From positions 45,314 through 100,840 of the forward strand of contig NZ_QYTV02000012.1 in the NCBI RefSeq assembly GCF_003605385.1: 55,527 nucleotides of DNA. The letters are read 5' to 3'. The notes beneath the pieces were generated by a model, which was not told the DNA's origin, did no database searches, and saw only the letters and a program-made list of their open reading frames with translations. This document shows, in pieces, positions 44,087 through 52,696 of this stretch; the first letter of the stretch is position 1, and the number at the start of each line of letters is the position of its first letter. Source of the DNA: Siminovitchia acidinfaciens (lineage in GTDB: Bacteria; Bacillota; Bacilli; Bacillales; Bacillaceae_C). The position numbers and the translations under genes are program-made.

Positions 44087-44124
44087 GCGGAGCATATCAA
44101 ATTGATATCCCCCGCCTGATTTTT
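44087..44124 (+). terminator. Terminator of the DUF3231 gene
   Basis: GCGGAGCATATCA (44087-44099) pairs with TGATATCCCCCGC (44103-44115), two mismatches, then CTGATTTTT. Confidence 0.8.
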
Positions 44125-44310
44125 ATTCTCCACTATTTTTGGTTATGGGTTTCGTCGCTTTTTTATTTAATATCAGCTCCATTTTTAGTTTATGAGTTTT
44201 CATAAATTGAGCTTTGGCTTTTTCCGCTTACTGTCGGTCTTAGAGAGCTACTGTCCACTTTGAGGATTAACTCTCCAACACCACGCTATCCGATATAGCC
44301 TATGCTTGTC
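44125..44310. other. Spacer, no gene
   Basis: Between two convergent terminators; nothing recognised. Confidence 0.3.
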
Positions 44311-44313
44311 CTC

Positions 44314-44351
44314 AAAAAGAAGATCCGCCGCCAAAATGGCAGCGGATCTTC
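44314..44351 (-). terminator. Terminator of the ectoine-related operon
   Basis: GAAGATCCGC (44319-44328) pairs with GCGGATCTTC (44342-44351), with an inner GCC/GGC pair; on the minus strand a U run follows (44318-44314). Confidence 0.88.
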
Positions 44352-44357
44352 CCTTTC

Positions 44358-45695
44358 TTACAGATCTTTTTTCACTTCCGAGATGGATTCATCGATAATC
44401 GAAATCATTGTTTCGACTTCTTCTTTTGTAATGCAGAATGGCGGCGCGAATGCCAGTGTATCCTGGCCTCCGTAGACGATGCTTCTGCCCAGGAGCCCGC
44501 GGTCAAGCGCTTTGGTCACTACTTTTGCGGAAACAGGTTCTGCATATCTTTCTTTCGTCTCCAAATCTTTAAAGAATTCGATGGCACCAAGTAGGCCTAC
44601 TCCTCTGCGGTTGCCCATGTATACATGCGTCTCTTCAAGATATTTGAGACCTTTTTGAAGCTCTTCGCCCATGTTGCGGACATTGTCGACCATGTTCTCA
44701 TTCTCGATGATTTCCAGGTTTTTCAGTGCAACTGCACAGCACATCGGATGGCCGCTGTACGTGTAGCCATGCCAGAAGTTGCCTTCGTAGTTTTCCATCA
44801 ATTCATTTTTGATTTTATCGGAAATGACCATTCCGCCAATTGGTGCATAGCCGCTGGAAATCCCTTTTGCCATACAGATGATGTCCGGAACGACTCCAAA
44901 CAGATCCATCCCAAAGTTCTTGCCCGTTCTTCCAAATCCGCAGATGACTTCGTCGGCGATGAACAGAATGTCGTTCTCGTCACAGATTTTGCGGACTTCC
45001 TGGAAATAGCCCTCTGACGGCAGATTGACGCCCCCAGATCCTTGGATCGGCTCGGAAATGAAGGCAGCGATATTCTCTGCGCCCTCTTTTTCAATCAATG
45101 CCTTCAGTGATTCAATGGTCGAATCGACATATAGGAAACCTTGCGCCAAAGATGTCGTGAACTCCCTGAACGGCTCGATTCCTGTAGCACTTGTCGCTCC
45201 CATCGCAACTCCATGATAGGAAAGGCTGCGGGAAATGATTTTTGTTTTATTCGGTTGGCCTTTCACTTTCCAGTAATGGCGGACCGTTTTAAAAGCCGTA
45301 TCATTTGATTCTGAACCGCCGGATGTGAAGAATGTCGTGTTCAAATCACCAGGTGTCCATTCCGCCACTTTCTGTGCCAGTTCGATGACTGGTTCGTGAC
45401 TATTCCCAGCGAATGTTGAACTGAATGCAAGCTTTGACATTTGCTCTGCCGCCGCTTGGCCCAGTTCCGATCTGCCATGACCGATATTTACATTCCAAAG
45501 GGAAGATAAGCTGTCAATCAGCTTTTTACCTCTGACATCTTTTAGGTAAATCCCTTCACCCTCTGTAAAAATAAATCCAGGTCCGTTTTCCATATGCTGT
45601 TTGATCGAAGTTGACGGATGTAAAAAGTGTTTTTTATCAAGTGCAGCCAGTTCTTCGAATTTTACTTGAGCATCATTTTTCATTTGCATAGCCAT
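44358..45695 (-). CDS. Class III aminotransferase, probably diaminobutyrate transaminase (DoeD-like)
   Basis: A 445-residue PLP enzyme. SLWNVNIGHGR, TFFTSGGSESND, FIADEVICGFGRTG with Asp248, and MAKGISSGYAPIGG with Lys277 are in family order. In this cluster the expected reaction is L-2,4-diaminobutyrate plus a keto acid to aspartate semialdehyde, feeding the aldehyde dehydrogenase at 47312. The ATG follows AGGAGG by nine bases. It is the last gene of the operon, 36 bp after the BCCT carrier. It is close to the aminotransferase at 12625 but its role there is by context. Other omega-amino acid substrates are not excluded. Confidence 0.82.
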   Translation of the reverse strand: MAMQMKNDAQVKFEELAALDKKHFLHPSTSIKQHMENGPGFIFTEGEGIYLKDVRGKKLIDSLSSLWNVNIGHGRSELGQAAAEQMSKLAFSSTFAGNSHEPVIELAQKVAEWTPGDLNTTFFTSGGSESNDTAFKTVRHYWKVKGQPNKTKIISRSLSYHGVAMGATSATGIEPFREFTTSLAQGFLYVDSTIESLKALIEKEGAENIAAFISEPIQGSGGVNLPSEGYFQEVRKICDENDILFIADEVICGFGRTGKNFGMDLFGVVPDIICMAKGISSGYAPIGGMVISDKIKNELMENYEGNFWHGYTYSGHPMCCAVALKNLEIIENENMVDNVRNMGEELQKGLKYLEETHVYMGNRRGVGLLGAIEFFKDLETKERYAEPVSAKVVTKALDRGLLGRSIVYGGQDTLAFAPPFCITKEEVETMISIIDESISEVKKDL

Positions 45696-45731
45696 GTTTG
45701 CATTCCTCCTGTATGAATTAATTAAATTAAT

Positions 45732-47282
45732 TTATTGAGCCTTTCTTTTTCTTAAAAAGTCAGGCACTGATTCAGATTTGATATTTGGTCTGTGATCCTC
45801 TTTGATCGTTTTGATCAACGAATAGGTAATAAGTAGCAATATGACAGTAAATGGGAGTGCTGTAACGAGCGAAGCCGTCTGCAGCCCTTGTAACCCGCTG
45901 CTAATGATTAACACTGCAACAATTGCTGACATGAGCACTCCCCAGATCACTTTTACCAATGTTGACGGATTCGGATTACCGTTGGATGTCATCATGCCTA
46001 AGATAAAGGTGGCCGAGTCTGCCGAAGTGACCAAAAACGTGACAATAAGCAAAATAAAGATAACAGAAAGCAATGTGCTCATTGGGAAGTTTCCGAATGT
46101 GGCAAACAACGCGCTAGTCACGTCTGCCTGAACAGCATCCGAAATATTGCCGCCTTGGAAAAGGTCCATATGAAGCGCCGTACCACCAAAAACCCCAATC
46201 CACATCGTTGCAATTAACGGCGGGACGATCAAAACCCCGAAAATAAATTCCCGGATTGTTCTTCCCTTGGAAATCCGTGCGATGAATGCGCCTACAAAAG
46301 GAGACCAGGAAATGACCCACGCCCAGTAGGCAACCGTCCATTCCTTCGTCCAGGTACTTCCTTGATAAGGCGATAATGCCAGGCTCATTCCGAAAAAGTT
46401 CTGGATATAGTCACCGATTCCAACTGTAAAACTTTCAAGAATGAAAGTGGTTGGTCCCAGTGCCAGGACAATGACTACCAATCCTAACGCCATGCTTAAA
46501 TTCAATATGCTTAAAATTTTAATTCCCCTGTCCAGTCCCGTTACGGCTGAAGTAAGGTACATAACAAGCAATATACCTGTAATGGTCAGCAAGACCGGTG
46601 TATTTTGCGGGATAGAGAACAAATAGTCAAGCCCGCCATTGATTTGTAAAATTCCCATGCCTAGTGAAGTAGCCACACCCATCACTGTTGCAATGACAGC
46701 AAGTATATTAATAGTCTTTCGAATACCGCGTTTTCCGGTTTTTCCGATCAGTGGATTCAATGTTGTACTGATTTCCCCTTTTTCACCTTTTCTGAACTGG
46801 AAGTATGCCAGCACCAAACCGACAATCGTGAACACGGACCATTGATGTATACCCCAGTTAAAAAACGAATACTGCATGGCAACTCTTGCAGCTTCAGGTG
46901 TCTTTCCTTCCAAAACCAAAGGACTGTTGACAAAATGGCTCATCGGTTCAGCTACTCCCCAGAATACAAGCCCTGCACCGAATCCGGTGCTGAACAGCAT
47001 GCCAATCCATGCATAGAAAGAATACTTTGGTTTTTCATCATCTTTCCCGAGCTTTAAGCTCCCATATTTGCTGATTGCAAGGCCGATAAGAAAGACGACA
47101 ATAAACAAAACAGCAAATAGGTAAAACCATCCAAACATATTTGTGGTAAAGCCATAGGCAGCATTAGCTGCTTTTGACAGCCCTGCCGGGTTCACTGCAC
47201 CCCAAAGCACGGCTAGCAAAACAATGATGGCGGAAATCCAAAAGGTACTATTCATAAAACTCAGGTTCGTTTTGTTCTTCAT
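45732..47282 (-). CDS. BCCT-family compatible-solute transporter
   Basis: A 516-residue transporter with 12 hydrophobic helices. GMLFSTGFGAGLVFWGVAEPMSHF and the helix 8 region with WTVAYWAWVISWSPFVGAFIARISKGRTIREF are diagnostic of the betaine/carnitine/choline family; the aromatic residues of the latter line the substrate box. Placed between an aldehyde dehydrogenase and an aminotransferase of the ectoine-type cluster, it may bring in ectoine or hydroxyectoine by sodium symport (EctT-like role), in addition to the Ehu ABC system. It starts with ATG following a GGGGGG binding site. Confidence 0.9.
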   Translation of the reverse strand: MKNKTNLSFMNSTFWISAIIVLLAVLWGAVNPAGLSKAANAAYGFTTNMFGWFYLFAVLFIVVFLIGLAISKYGSLKLGKDDEKPKYSFYAWIGMLFSTGFGAGLVFWGVAEPMSHFVNSPLVLEGKTPEAARVAMQYSFFNWGIHQWSVFTIVGLVLAYFQFRKGEKGEISTTLNPLIGKTGKRGIRKTINILAVIATVMGVATSLGMGILQINGGLDYLFSIPQNTPVLLTITGILLVMYLTSAVTGLDRGIKILSILNLSMALGLVVIVLALGPTTFILESFTVGIGDYIQNFFGMSLALSPYQGSTWTKEWTVAYWAWVISWSPFVGAFIARISKGRTIREFIFGVLIVPPLIATMWIGVFGGTALHMDLFQGGNISDAVQADVTSALFATFGNFPMSTLLSVIFILLIVTFLVTSADSATFILGMMTSNGNPNPSTLVKVIWGVLMSAIVAVLIISSGLQGLQTASLVTALPFTVILLLITYSLIKTIKEDHRPNIKSESVPDFLRKRKAQ

Positions 47283-47311
47283 AAGCTGCCCCCCACTTAG
47301 TTGATTTTTAT

Positions 47312-48772
47312 CTATAGCTGGGTTCCGACATTCTGAAGTTTGAAACTGACCACCTTGGGTTCGGTCATATCCTGGATGGCGAATTTGACGCCCTCCCGGC
47401 CCAATCCGGAGCCTTTGACTCCGCCAAACGGCATGCCGTCTATCCGATAGTCCCCGCTGTCATTGATCATAATGCCGCCCACATTCAGCTGATGAATGGC
47501 GGAAAATGCTTTTTCAATATCCTTCGTAAAAATTCCTGCGTGAAGCCCAAAGTTGACATCGTTTGATCTTTCAATTGCAGCTTGTAAATCGGCGACGGGA
47601 TACAGCAAAACAACTGGCCCAAAAATTTCCTCACGGGCAATTGTGCAGTTATCCGGTACGTTCTCCAACACGGTCGGAGAATAAAACGCACCGTCCCTTT
47701 TTCCTCCGATTAAAAGCTCTGCCCCCATATCCACCGCTTCATTCACCCATGTTTCAATCCTGATGGCTTCCTTCTCATTGATGAGAGGCCCCATATCCGT
47801 TGTATCCAAGCTTTTATCCCCAAATTTGTATAAAGCCGTCTTTTGCAGGAATGAAGATTTAAAGTCAGCATAGACCTCTTCTTCAATAAGGATTCTTTGG
47901 ACGCCAATACAGTTTTGCCCTGCTGCGGAATAAGCGCCAGATACACATGCATCAACCGCTTCTTTAATATTGGCATCTTTTAAAACAATTGCTGGAGAAT
48001 TAGATCCAAGCTCCATGCTCAGCTTTTTCAATCCGGCTTTACGTGCAATGCTCTCTCCCGTCTCAAGCCCCCCTGTAAAAGAGATCATCCGGACATTCGG
48101 ATGAGTTACAAGGACGTCACCGACATCCCTGCCGCTCCCCGTCACGACAGACAATATTTTTTCAGGAAGTCCCGCATGGTCAAACGCTTTTGCCAGCAGT
48201 AGGGCGCTTAATGGCGTCACTGTCGCCGGCTTGACAATGATCGCATTCCCTGATGCAATGGCCGGACCGATTTTATGGGCCACCAGGTTCAGCGGATCGT
48301 TGAATGGAGTAATTGCCCCGATGATTCCGATTGGGAAACGGTAAAAGTAACCGACCCGGTTTTCGCCATTTTCGGATTGGTCGAACGGGATTGTTTCTCC
48401 ATTGATCCGCCTCGCTTCCTCTGCGCTCAATCTCAGCGTCTGAATACAGCGCTTTACCTCGTTCCTTGCTTCCTTTATCGTCTTGCTGCCTTCTTGCGAG
48501 ATGGTCAGTGCGTAGGCTTCACTTCTTTCTTCGATGTAATCTGCCGCTTTATTGATGATGCTCATTCTAAGATGAACCGGCATGTTCGCAGCAATTTTCG
48601 CCCCTTTTTTCGCTTCTTCTATCGCAAACAGCATATCTTCTGCAGTGGCTGCAGGAACTGTAGTAATCAACGAATTATCCTGGGGGTTGAAAACATCTGT
48701 CGTTCGGTCGCTCCCTACCCACTTTCCAGCCAGGTACATTTCTCTTCCCCTTACTTTTGTAGACAAGTCCAT
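47312..48772 (-). CDS. Aldehyde dehydrogenase, probably aspartate-semialdehyde oxidising (DoeC-like)
   Basis: A 486-residue NAD(P)-dependent aldehyde dehydrogenase. The catalytic Cys288 (AAGQNCIGVQRI), general-base Glu254 (LSMELGSNSP) and the cofactor loop FTGGLETGESI are all in place, so it should be active. In the ectoine pathway DoeC oxidises aspartate 4-semialdehyde to aspartate; the same family also handles succinate, malonate, sulfoacetaldehyde and phosphonoacetaldehyde, so the substrate assignment rests on neighbours. The ATG at 48772 is preferred over the GTG immediately before it; GGAAAGG lies upstream. It begins 36 bp after the M20 deacetylase gene. Confidence 0.85.
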   Translation of the reverse strand: MDLSTKVRGREMYLAGKWVGSDRTTDVFNPQDNSLITTVPAATAEDMLFAIEEAKKGAKIAANMPVHLRMSIINKAADYIEERSEAYALTISQEGSKTIKEARNEVKRCIQTLRLSAEEARRINGETIPFDQSENGENRVGYFYRFPIGIIGAITPFNDPLNLVAHKIGPAIASGNAIIVKPATVTPLSALLLAKAFDHAGLPEKILSVVTGSGRDVGDVLVTHPNVRMISFTGGLETGESIARKAGLKKLSMELGSNSPAIVLKDANIKEAVDACVSGAYSAAGQNCIGVQRILIEEEVYADFKSSFLQKTALYKFGDKSLDTTDMGPLINEKEAIRIETWVNEAVDMGAELLIGGKRDGAFYSPTVLENVPDNCTIAREEIFGPVVLLYPVADLQAAIERSNDVNFGLHAGIFTKDIEKAFSAIHQLNVGGIMINDSGDYRIDGMPFGGVKGSGLGREGVKFAIQDMTEPKVVSFKLQNVGTQL

Positions 48773-48808
48773 CACGCCTTTCCAGATGATTGTATGACCT
48801 TGAATTTC

Positions 48809-50014
48809 TTATAGACCTTTTCCTGCAAGTAAACGGGCGGCCGTTTCCGCCAATATTGATACGCCCATTTCCAAGCAGCGTTCGTCAATATCAAAAATAT
48901 TTGTATGAAGGTCCCGGTTCTTTCCATCTTCAAGTGAACAGCCTAGGAAAAACATGGCCCCTGGTACTTTTTGCGTCATATAGCCGAAATCTTCTCCTCC
49001 CATTCCAAAAGGTTCCCATTCCACTTGTATTTCCGGGTACAGGTCCTTTGCAGTCTGCACCAGTAATGCATTGACAGCCGGGTCATTTTTCAATGCGGGC
49101 TCCCCTCTTTCAACCGTGAAGGAATAGCTGCCGCCGAATGATTCTGTAATTTTAAAAACGTTTTCAACTTCCTGGATCAGCTGCTCTCTTGCTTCCGGAG
49201 AGTAGGTTCGAAGAGTGCCTGTGATGGACACTTCCTCCGGAATGATGTTACTGGCCGTTCCGGTGTTGATTTTTCCAATGCTGGCCGCCGCTGTATCAAG
49301 CGGTGATATCCTTCTTGAAACTAAGCCATAGAACGCCTGTAAAACAGAGCCGAGCATCCATATCGGATCTTTTGTCATATGAGGATAGCCGCCGTGTCCG
49401 CCTGAACCGATGACTTTCGCATGAAAAACATCGACATTGGCCATGCTGTAGCCGTCATTGACTTGGATTACGCCGACAGGATGCCAAGGGCAGACATGAA
49501 GAGCGATTACTGTTTCGACATCATCAAGGATTCCTTCCTGGATCATCCTTGGGGCACCTGACAAACCTTCATCATCGGTATCTTCTTCGGCAGGCTGGAA
49601 TAAAAATTTTACCGTTCCTGACAATTTCCCGGCAGCAAACCGATCGGAAAATATTTTGGCGATCCCGAGTAAAATTGTTGTATGTGCGTCATGGCCGCAA
49701 GCATGCATTACACCGTCCCTTTGCGAGCGGTAAGAATGCTCATTCTGCTCTAATATCGGCAAGGCATCCATATCTGCCCGGATGGCGATGGTCCGCCCGC
49801 TTCCCGAAGAAAGCGTACCGACTACACCGGTTTTGGCAACATTTGTCTGAACGGAGATATTTCCAAACTCCTCCAGTTTTTTGCTGACAAATTTGCCAGT
49901 TTCATATTCTTGAAAACTCAGTTCCGGATATTGATGCAAATGACGTCGCCATTCGCTTAATTGATGTCCAATCGCTCTGGCTTCTTCAATGATTGTCTGT
50001 TTATCTATAATCAT
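48809..50014 (-). CDS. M20-family amidohydrolase, possible N-acetyl-diaminobutyrate deacetylase
   Basis: A 401-residue M20D-type enzyme (relatives: IAA-amino acid hydrolase, N-acyl amino acid deacetylase). MHACGHDAHTTILLGIAK and FLFQPAEEDTDDEG carry the metal and catalytic residues, ALHVCPW and GSGGHGGYPH follow, and GGEDFGYMTQKVPG is the last metal segment. In this cluster it stands where DoeB would be expected; known DoeB/EutE proteins are of another zinc family (aspartoacylase-like), so it may be a non-homologous replacement removing acetate from N-acetyl-diaminobutyrate. This is inference from context. Starts with ATG behind GGGGG/AAGGA and lies 22 bp after the cyclodeaminase gene. Confidence 0.82.
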   Translation of the reverse strand: MIIDKQTIIEEARAIGHQLSEWRRHLHQYPELSFQEYETGKFVSKKLEEFGNISVQTNVAKTGVVGTLSSGSGRTIAIRADMDALPILEQNEHSYRSQRDGVMHACGHDAHTTILLGIAKIFSDRFAAGKLSGTVKFLFQPAEEDTDDEGLSGAPRMIQEGILDDVETVIALHVCPWHPVGVIQVNDGYSMANVDVFHAKVIGSGGHGGYPHMTKDPIWMLGSVLQAFYGLVSRRISPLDTAAASIGKINTGTASNIIPEEVSITGTLRTYSPEAREQLIQEVENVFKITESFGGSYSFTVERGEPALKNDPAVNALLVQTAKDLYPEIQVEWEPFGMGGEDFGYMTQKVPGAMFFLGCSLEDGKNRDLHTNIFDIDERCLEMGVSILAETAARLLAGKGL

Positions 50015-50036
50015 TCCTTAACCCCCGTCCCGATAC

Positions 50037-51044
50037 TCAAGTGAAGTGAAGAGACTTTTTATTATCAATCTGTAAACCGATTCCCTCTTTTTCTGTTAAA
50101 AGCTTGAATGCCAGAAGGGCGATTGCTGTATCCTGTACCCCGGTCCCCGTCAAATCGCATACAGTAATTTCCTGGTCGTTCAGCCTTCCTTCTACTTTTC
50201 CTGAAGTCACCTCACCCAATTCTATGACGGAGGCTTCTTCTGAAATGAATCCCTGGTCGATAGAGTGGTGAAGCTCGCCAAGCCTTGCACATTGTGCCTT
50301 CGTATCACAGACGAACCTGTCAGCTTTCTTTAAAACATCGGCCTCAAGCTCCTGCTTTTCCTCCGCATCCGAGCCCATCGCCGTTATATGGAGTCCAGGG
50401 TGCAGCCAGTCAGCTTTGATCAGAGGCTCAGTTGCAGGGGTTGTCGTTACAACAATGTCACTGTTGCGGACAACCGTTTCTGCGTCTTCAGCAATTTGGA
50501 TGTCTGCATCCAGAATATCCTCCATATCGGCTTGCAGCTGTTTGGCGTTATCGGAAGAGCGCCCGTAAACCAACACTTTTTCAAAGTCGCGGACCAAATT
50601 CAGCGCCTTCAACTGGTAGCGCGCTTGCGCCCCTGTTCCAATGATCCCAACGGTCTGGACATCCTTTTTGGCCATATGCTTTGCGGCAACCGCTCCTGCT
50701 GCGGCCGTCCGGACCTCCGTCAAGTAACCGTTGTCCAGCAGCAATGCTTTAGGTTCGCCCGTTACTGTGCTGATCAGCATCATCAGTCCGTTGGCACTTG
50801 GTAAGCCAAGCTTGTAATTATTAAAGAAGCCGGATGAAACTTTTAGAGCAAACATATCTTTTTCGGGCATGTACGCGGTTTTAACATCAACTTCCCCATT
50901 ACTCTCTTTTACATCCACCCGCATAATCGGGGGCATAATGACATCCTTTACGGCCAACTGCGTAAAAGCATCTTCGATGACAGGTAGAATCTTTTCTTCC
51001 AACTGGATCATTTGTTTAATTTCTGATTCTGTGAAAATACGCAT
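50037..51044 (-). CDS. eutC: Ornithine cyclodeaminase/mu-crystallin family protein (EutC-like)
   Basis: A 335-residue NAD(P)-binding protein. The Rossmann part is evident in VGIIGTGAQARYQLKAL, and DVKTAYMPEKDMFALKVSSGFFNN and TAAAGAVAAKHMAKKD are family segments. EutC proteins of ectoine clusters belong here and are required in several proteobacteria for ectoine or hydroxyectoine use; the family also has ornithine, lysine and alanine-type enzymes. It lies between the hydrolase and the M20 deacetylase, with ATG after GGTGGGG. Identity as EutC is from context. Confidence 0.8.
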   Translation of the reverse strand: MRIFTESEIKQMIQLEEKILPVIEDAFTQLAVKDVIMPPIMRVDVKESNGEVDVKTAYMPEKDMFALKVSSGFFNNYKLGLPSANGLMMLISTVTGEPKALLLDNGYLTEVRTAAAGAVAAKHMAKKDVQTVGIIGTGAQARYQLKALNLVRDFEKVLVYGRSSDNAKQLQADMEDILDADIQIAEDAETVVRNSDIVVTTTPATEPLIKADWLHPGLHITAMGSDAEEKQELEADVLKKADRFVCDTKAQCARLGELHHSIDQGFISEEASVIELGEVTSGKVEGRLNDQEITVCDLTGTGVQDTAIALLAFKLLTEKEGIGLQIDNKKSLHFT

Positions 51045-51055
51045 TTCCCCACCAC

Positions 51056-52249
51056 CTAGCTAATAATAGTTAAGTCCAAATCTTCCTTTATGATTAACTC
51101 TCTTCTATAATCGGCGAGTACCTCGCATCCGTTTTCCGTCACCCGGAACGACTCGCTGATCTCGATTCCATAGTCATCAAACCAAAGACCTGGAATCATA
51201 TGAAAAGTCATGTTTGGCTCAAGTACAGTCAAGTCTCCACGTCGGATACTTGCCGTATGCTCGCCCCAATCCGGCGGATAGTTCAATCCCATTGAATAAC
51301 CAAGGCGGGATTCCTTTTCGATGCCGTATTTTTTAATGACGTTATCCCAGGCAAGTTCAACTTCTTCGCAGGTAACACCCGGTTTAACCGCCTCAAGTGC
51401 CGTGTTCAGCCCTTCAACTACAATTTGTGAAACGTTATAGGCTTCTTCACTTGGTTGACCGATTGAAACTGTTCTTGCCAGCGGGGAATGATAACGCTGA
51501 TGGCAGCCTGCCAGTTCGATGATGACCATTTCACCATATTTGTACTGTCTATCTGTCCATGTCAGATGCGGAGTTGAAGTATTTTCTCCGGATGGTAGCA
51601 TTGGGACAATCGATGGATAATCACCGCCAAACTCCGGCGTTCCAGAAACCAGATTTTTATAGATTTCCCCGACTACATCGCACTCGCGGATACCTGCTGC
51701 GATATTCTGCACTGCTGCATCCATGCCTTTTTCAACAATTTTTGCAGCCCGTCTGATATATTCAATCTCCTGGTCCGACTTGATCAGTCGAACATAGTTA
51801 ACTAGCAAACTCGCATCCATAAACACCGCATTCGGAAGGCTTTGCTTCAATTTTTCATAAGCAAGGGCCGAAAAATAGTAAGACTCCATTTCAAGGCCGA
51901 TTCTGCGGTTTGATTGTCCAATTTCATGTAAAATATTTGCCACGAATTCCATCGGATGTTTATCGGAATGCACGTATGATTCCGGATAAGGGATGATGTG
52001 ATCATCAAACAGCCAAGTCGTAGCCCTTGCGCCGTTGGCATCCATATGCCTGCCAATCCAGATCGGCTGTTCTTCGTCAATGATGACTACAAGCAGTTGG
52101 TCTACATAAAATGACCAGCCGTTATACCCGGATAGATAGTTCATATTCGCTGGGTTCGTGATGAGCAGTACTTCGATACCTTTCTCCAACATTTTTTTCT
52201 TCGTCTGTTCCAGCCTGTGCTGATATTCTTCATAGCTGAATGGCAACAT
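51056..52249 (-). CDS. doeA: M24/creatinase-like ectoine hydrolase (DoeA-like), copy 2
   Basis: A 397-residue pita-bread fold protein of the Xaa-Pro dipeptidase/creatinase group. The first 150 residues are the N-terminal creatinase domain; the catalytic half has changed metal positions, VIIELAGCHQRYHSPLARTV and LGYSMGLNYPPDWGEHTASI, where M24 peptidases have Asp, Asp and His ligands. Such metal-free relatives include creatinase and DoeA/EutD, which open the ectoine ring to N-acetyl-diaminobutyrate. The ATG follows AAAGGGGG. It is the first gene of the lower operon, directly behind a promoter with an inverted repeat and a cre-like site. It is a close paralogue of the gene at 52697. Confidence 0.85.
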   Translation of the reverse strand: MLPFSYEEYQHRLEQTKKKMLEKGIEVLLITNPANMNYLSGYNGWSFYVDQLLVVIIDEEQPIWIGRHMDANGARATTWLFDDHIIPYPESYVHSDKHPMEFVANILHEIGQSNRRIGLEMESYYFSALAYEKLKQSLPNAVFMDASLLVNYVRLIKSDQEIEYIRRAAKIVEKGMDAAVQNIAAGIRECDVVGEIYKNLVSGTPEFGGDYPSIVPMLPSGENTSTPHLTWTDRQYKYGEMVIIELAGCHQRYHSPLARTVSIGQPSEEAYNVSQIVVEGLNTALEAVKPGVTCEEVELAWDNVIKKYGIEKESRLGYSMGLNYPPDWGEHTASIRRGDLTVLEPNMTFHMIPGLWFDDYGIEISESFRVTENGCEVLADYRRELIIKEDLDLTIIS

Positions 52250-52262
52250 ATAAAAGCCCCCT

Positions 52263-52278
52263 TTGCAAATGCTTACAA
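52263..52278 (-). promoter_or_regulatory. cre-like site in the doeA copy 2 leader
   Basis: TTGTAAGCATTTGCAA matches the CcpA consensus at 15 of 16 positions and lies between the promoter and the start codon, overlapping the edge of the ribosome binding site. Confidence 0.6.
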
Positions 52279-52292
52279 TTTTAATTCATTAT

Positions 52293-52322
52293 ATTAAATA
52301 AAAATTGTAAAAACATCGTCAA
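52293..52322 (-). promoter_or_regulatory. Candidate sigma-A promoter of the lower ectoine operon
   Basis: Minus strand: TTGACG (52322-52317), 18 bp, TTTAAT (52298-52293). A better TATAAT lies farther away (23-bp spacing), so the -10 choice is uncertain. Confidence 0.5.
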
Positions 52323-52359
52323 ATGTGTATGAAAATAATTAAACACTTTTATACACATT
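52322..52359. promoter_or_regulatory. Inverted repeat operator upstream of doeA copy 2
   Basis: AATGTGTAT (52322-52330) and ATACACATT (52351-52359) form a perfect 9-bp dyad with a 20-nt centre that abuts the -35 box. It could bind a GntR/MocR-type ectoine regulator, but none is encoded in the window. Confidence 0.6.
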
Positions 52360-52365
52360 GGAAAA

Positions 52366-52510
52366 GAAAAGCGGAGGGCGGCTGCTTAGGGGCGACAAGC
52401 GCTGGAGAAAAAATAGTGAAGGTGCTCTTTACCTTCATTGTTTTTTCGAAGCGACCTCGAGCCCCTGCCGCCCGGAGCTAGACAGTTAGAAAAGCGAAAG
52501 CGCCTGTCCA
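52366..52510. repeat. Dispersed GC-rich intergenic repeat
   Basis: Starts agaaaagcgg, contains aggggcgacaagcgctgg, a small inverted pair (gaaggtgctctttaccttc), acctcgagcccctgccgccc and the tail ggagctagacag, followed by a second aaaagcgaaagcgcc head. Same block order as at 2352 and 10719. Confidence 0.78.
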
Positions 52511-52626
52511 TCGACGCATGTGCTGGACTGAAACGAGTGAATTAAAGGTGAGTCGAAAGATGATAGTCTTTCGGTCGCGTCTTATCGTAAACGAGTTGAC
52601 ATAGAATTTTATAGTTTCCAAACCAT

Positions 52627-52665
52627 GAAAAAACAAGTGTCACATGTTTTCCATATGAACACTTG
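52627..52665 (-). terminator. Terminator after doeA copy 1
   Basis: CAAGTGT (52634-52640) pairs with ACACTTG (52659-52665), with further pairing inside the loop; six U follow on the minus strand. It separates the two doeA genes into different transcripts. Confidence 0.82.
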
Positions 52666-52696
52666 CTTTTCATTTTCTTGTGACACCATCTCCCGT

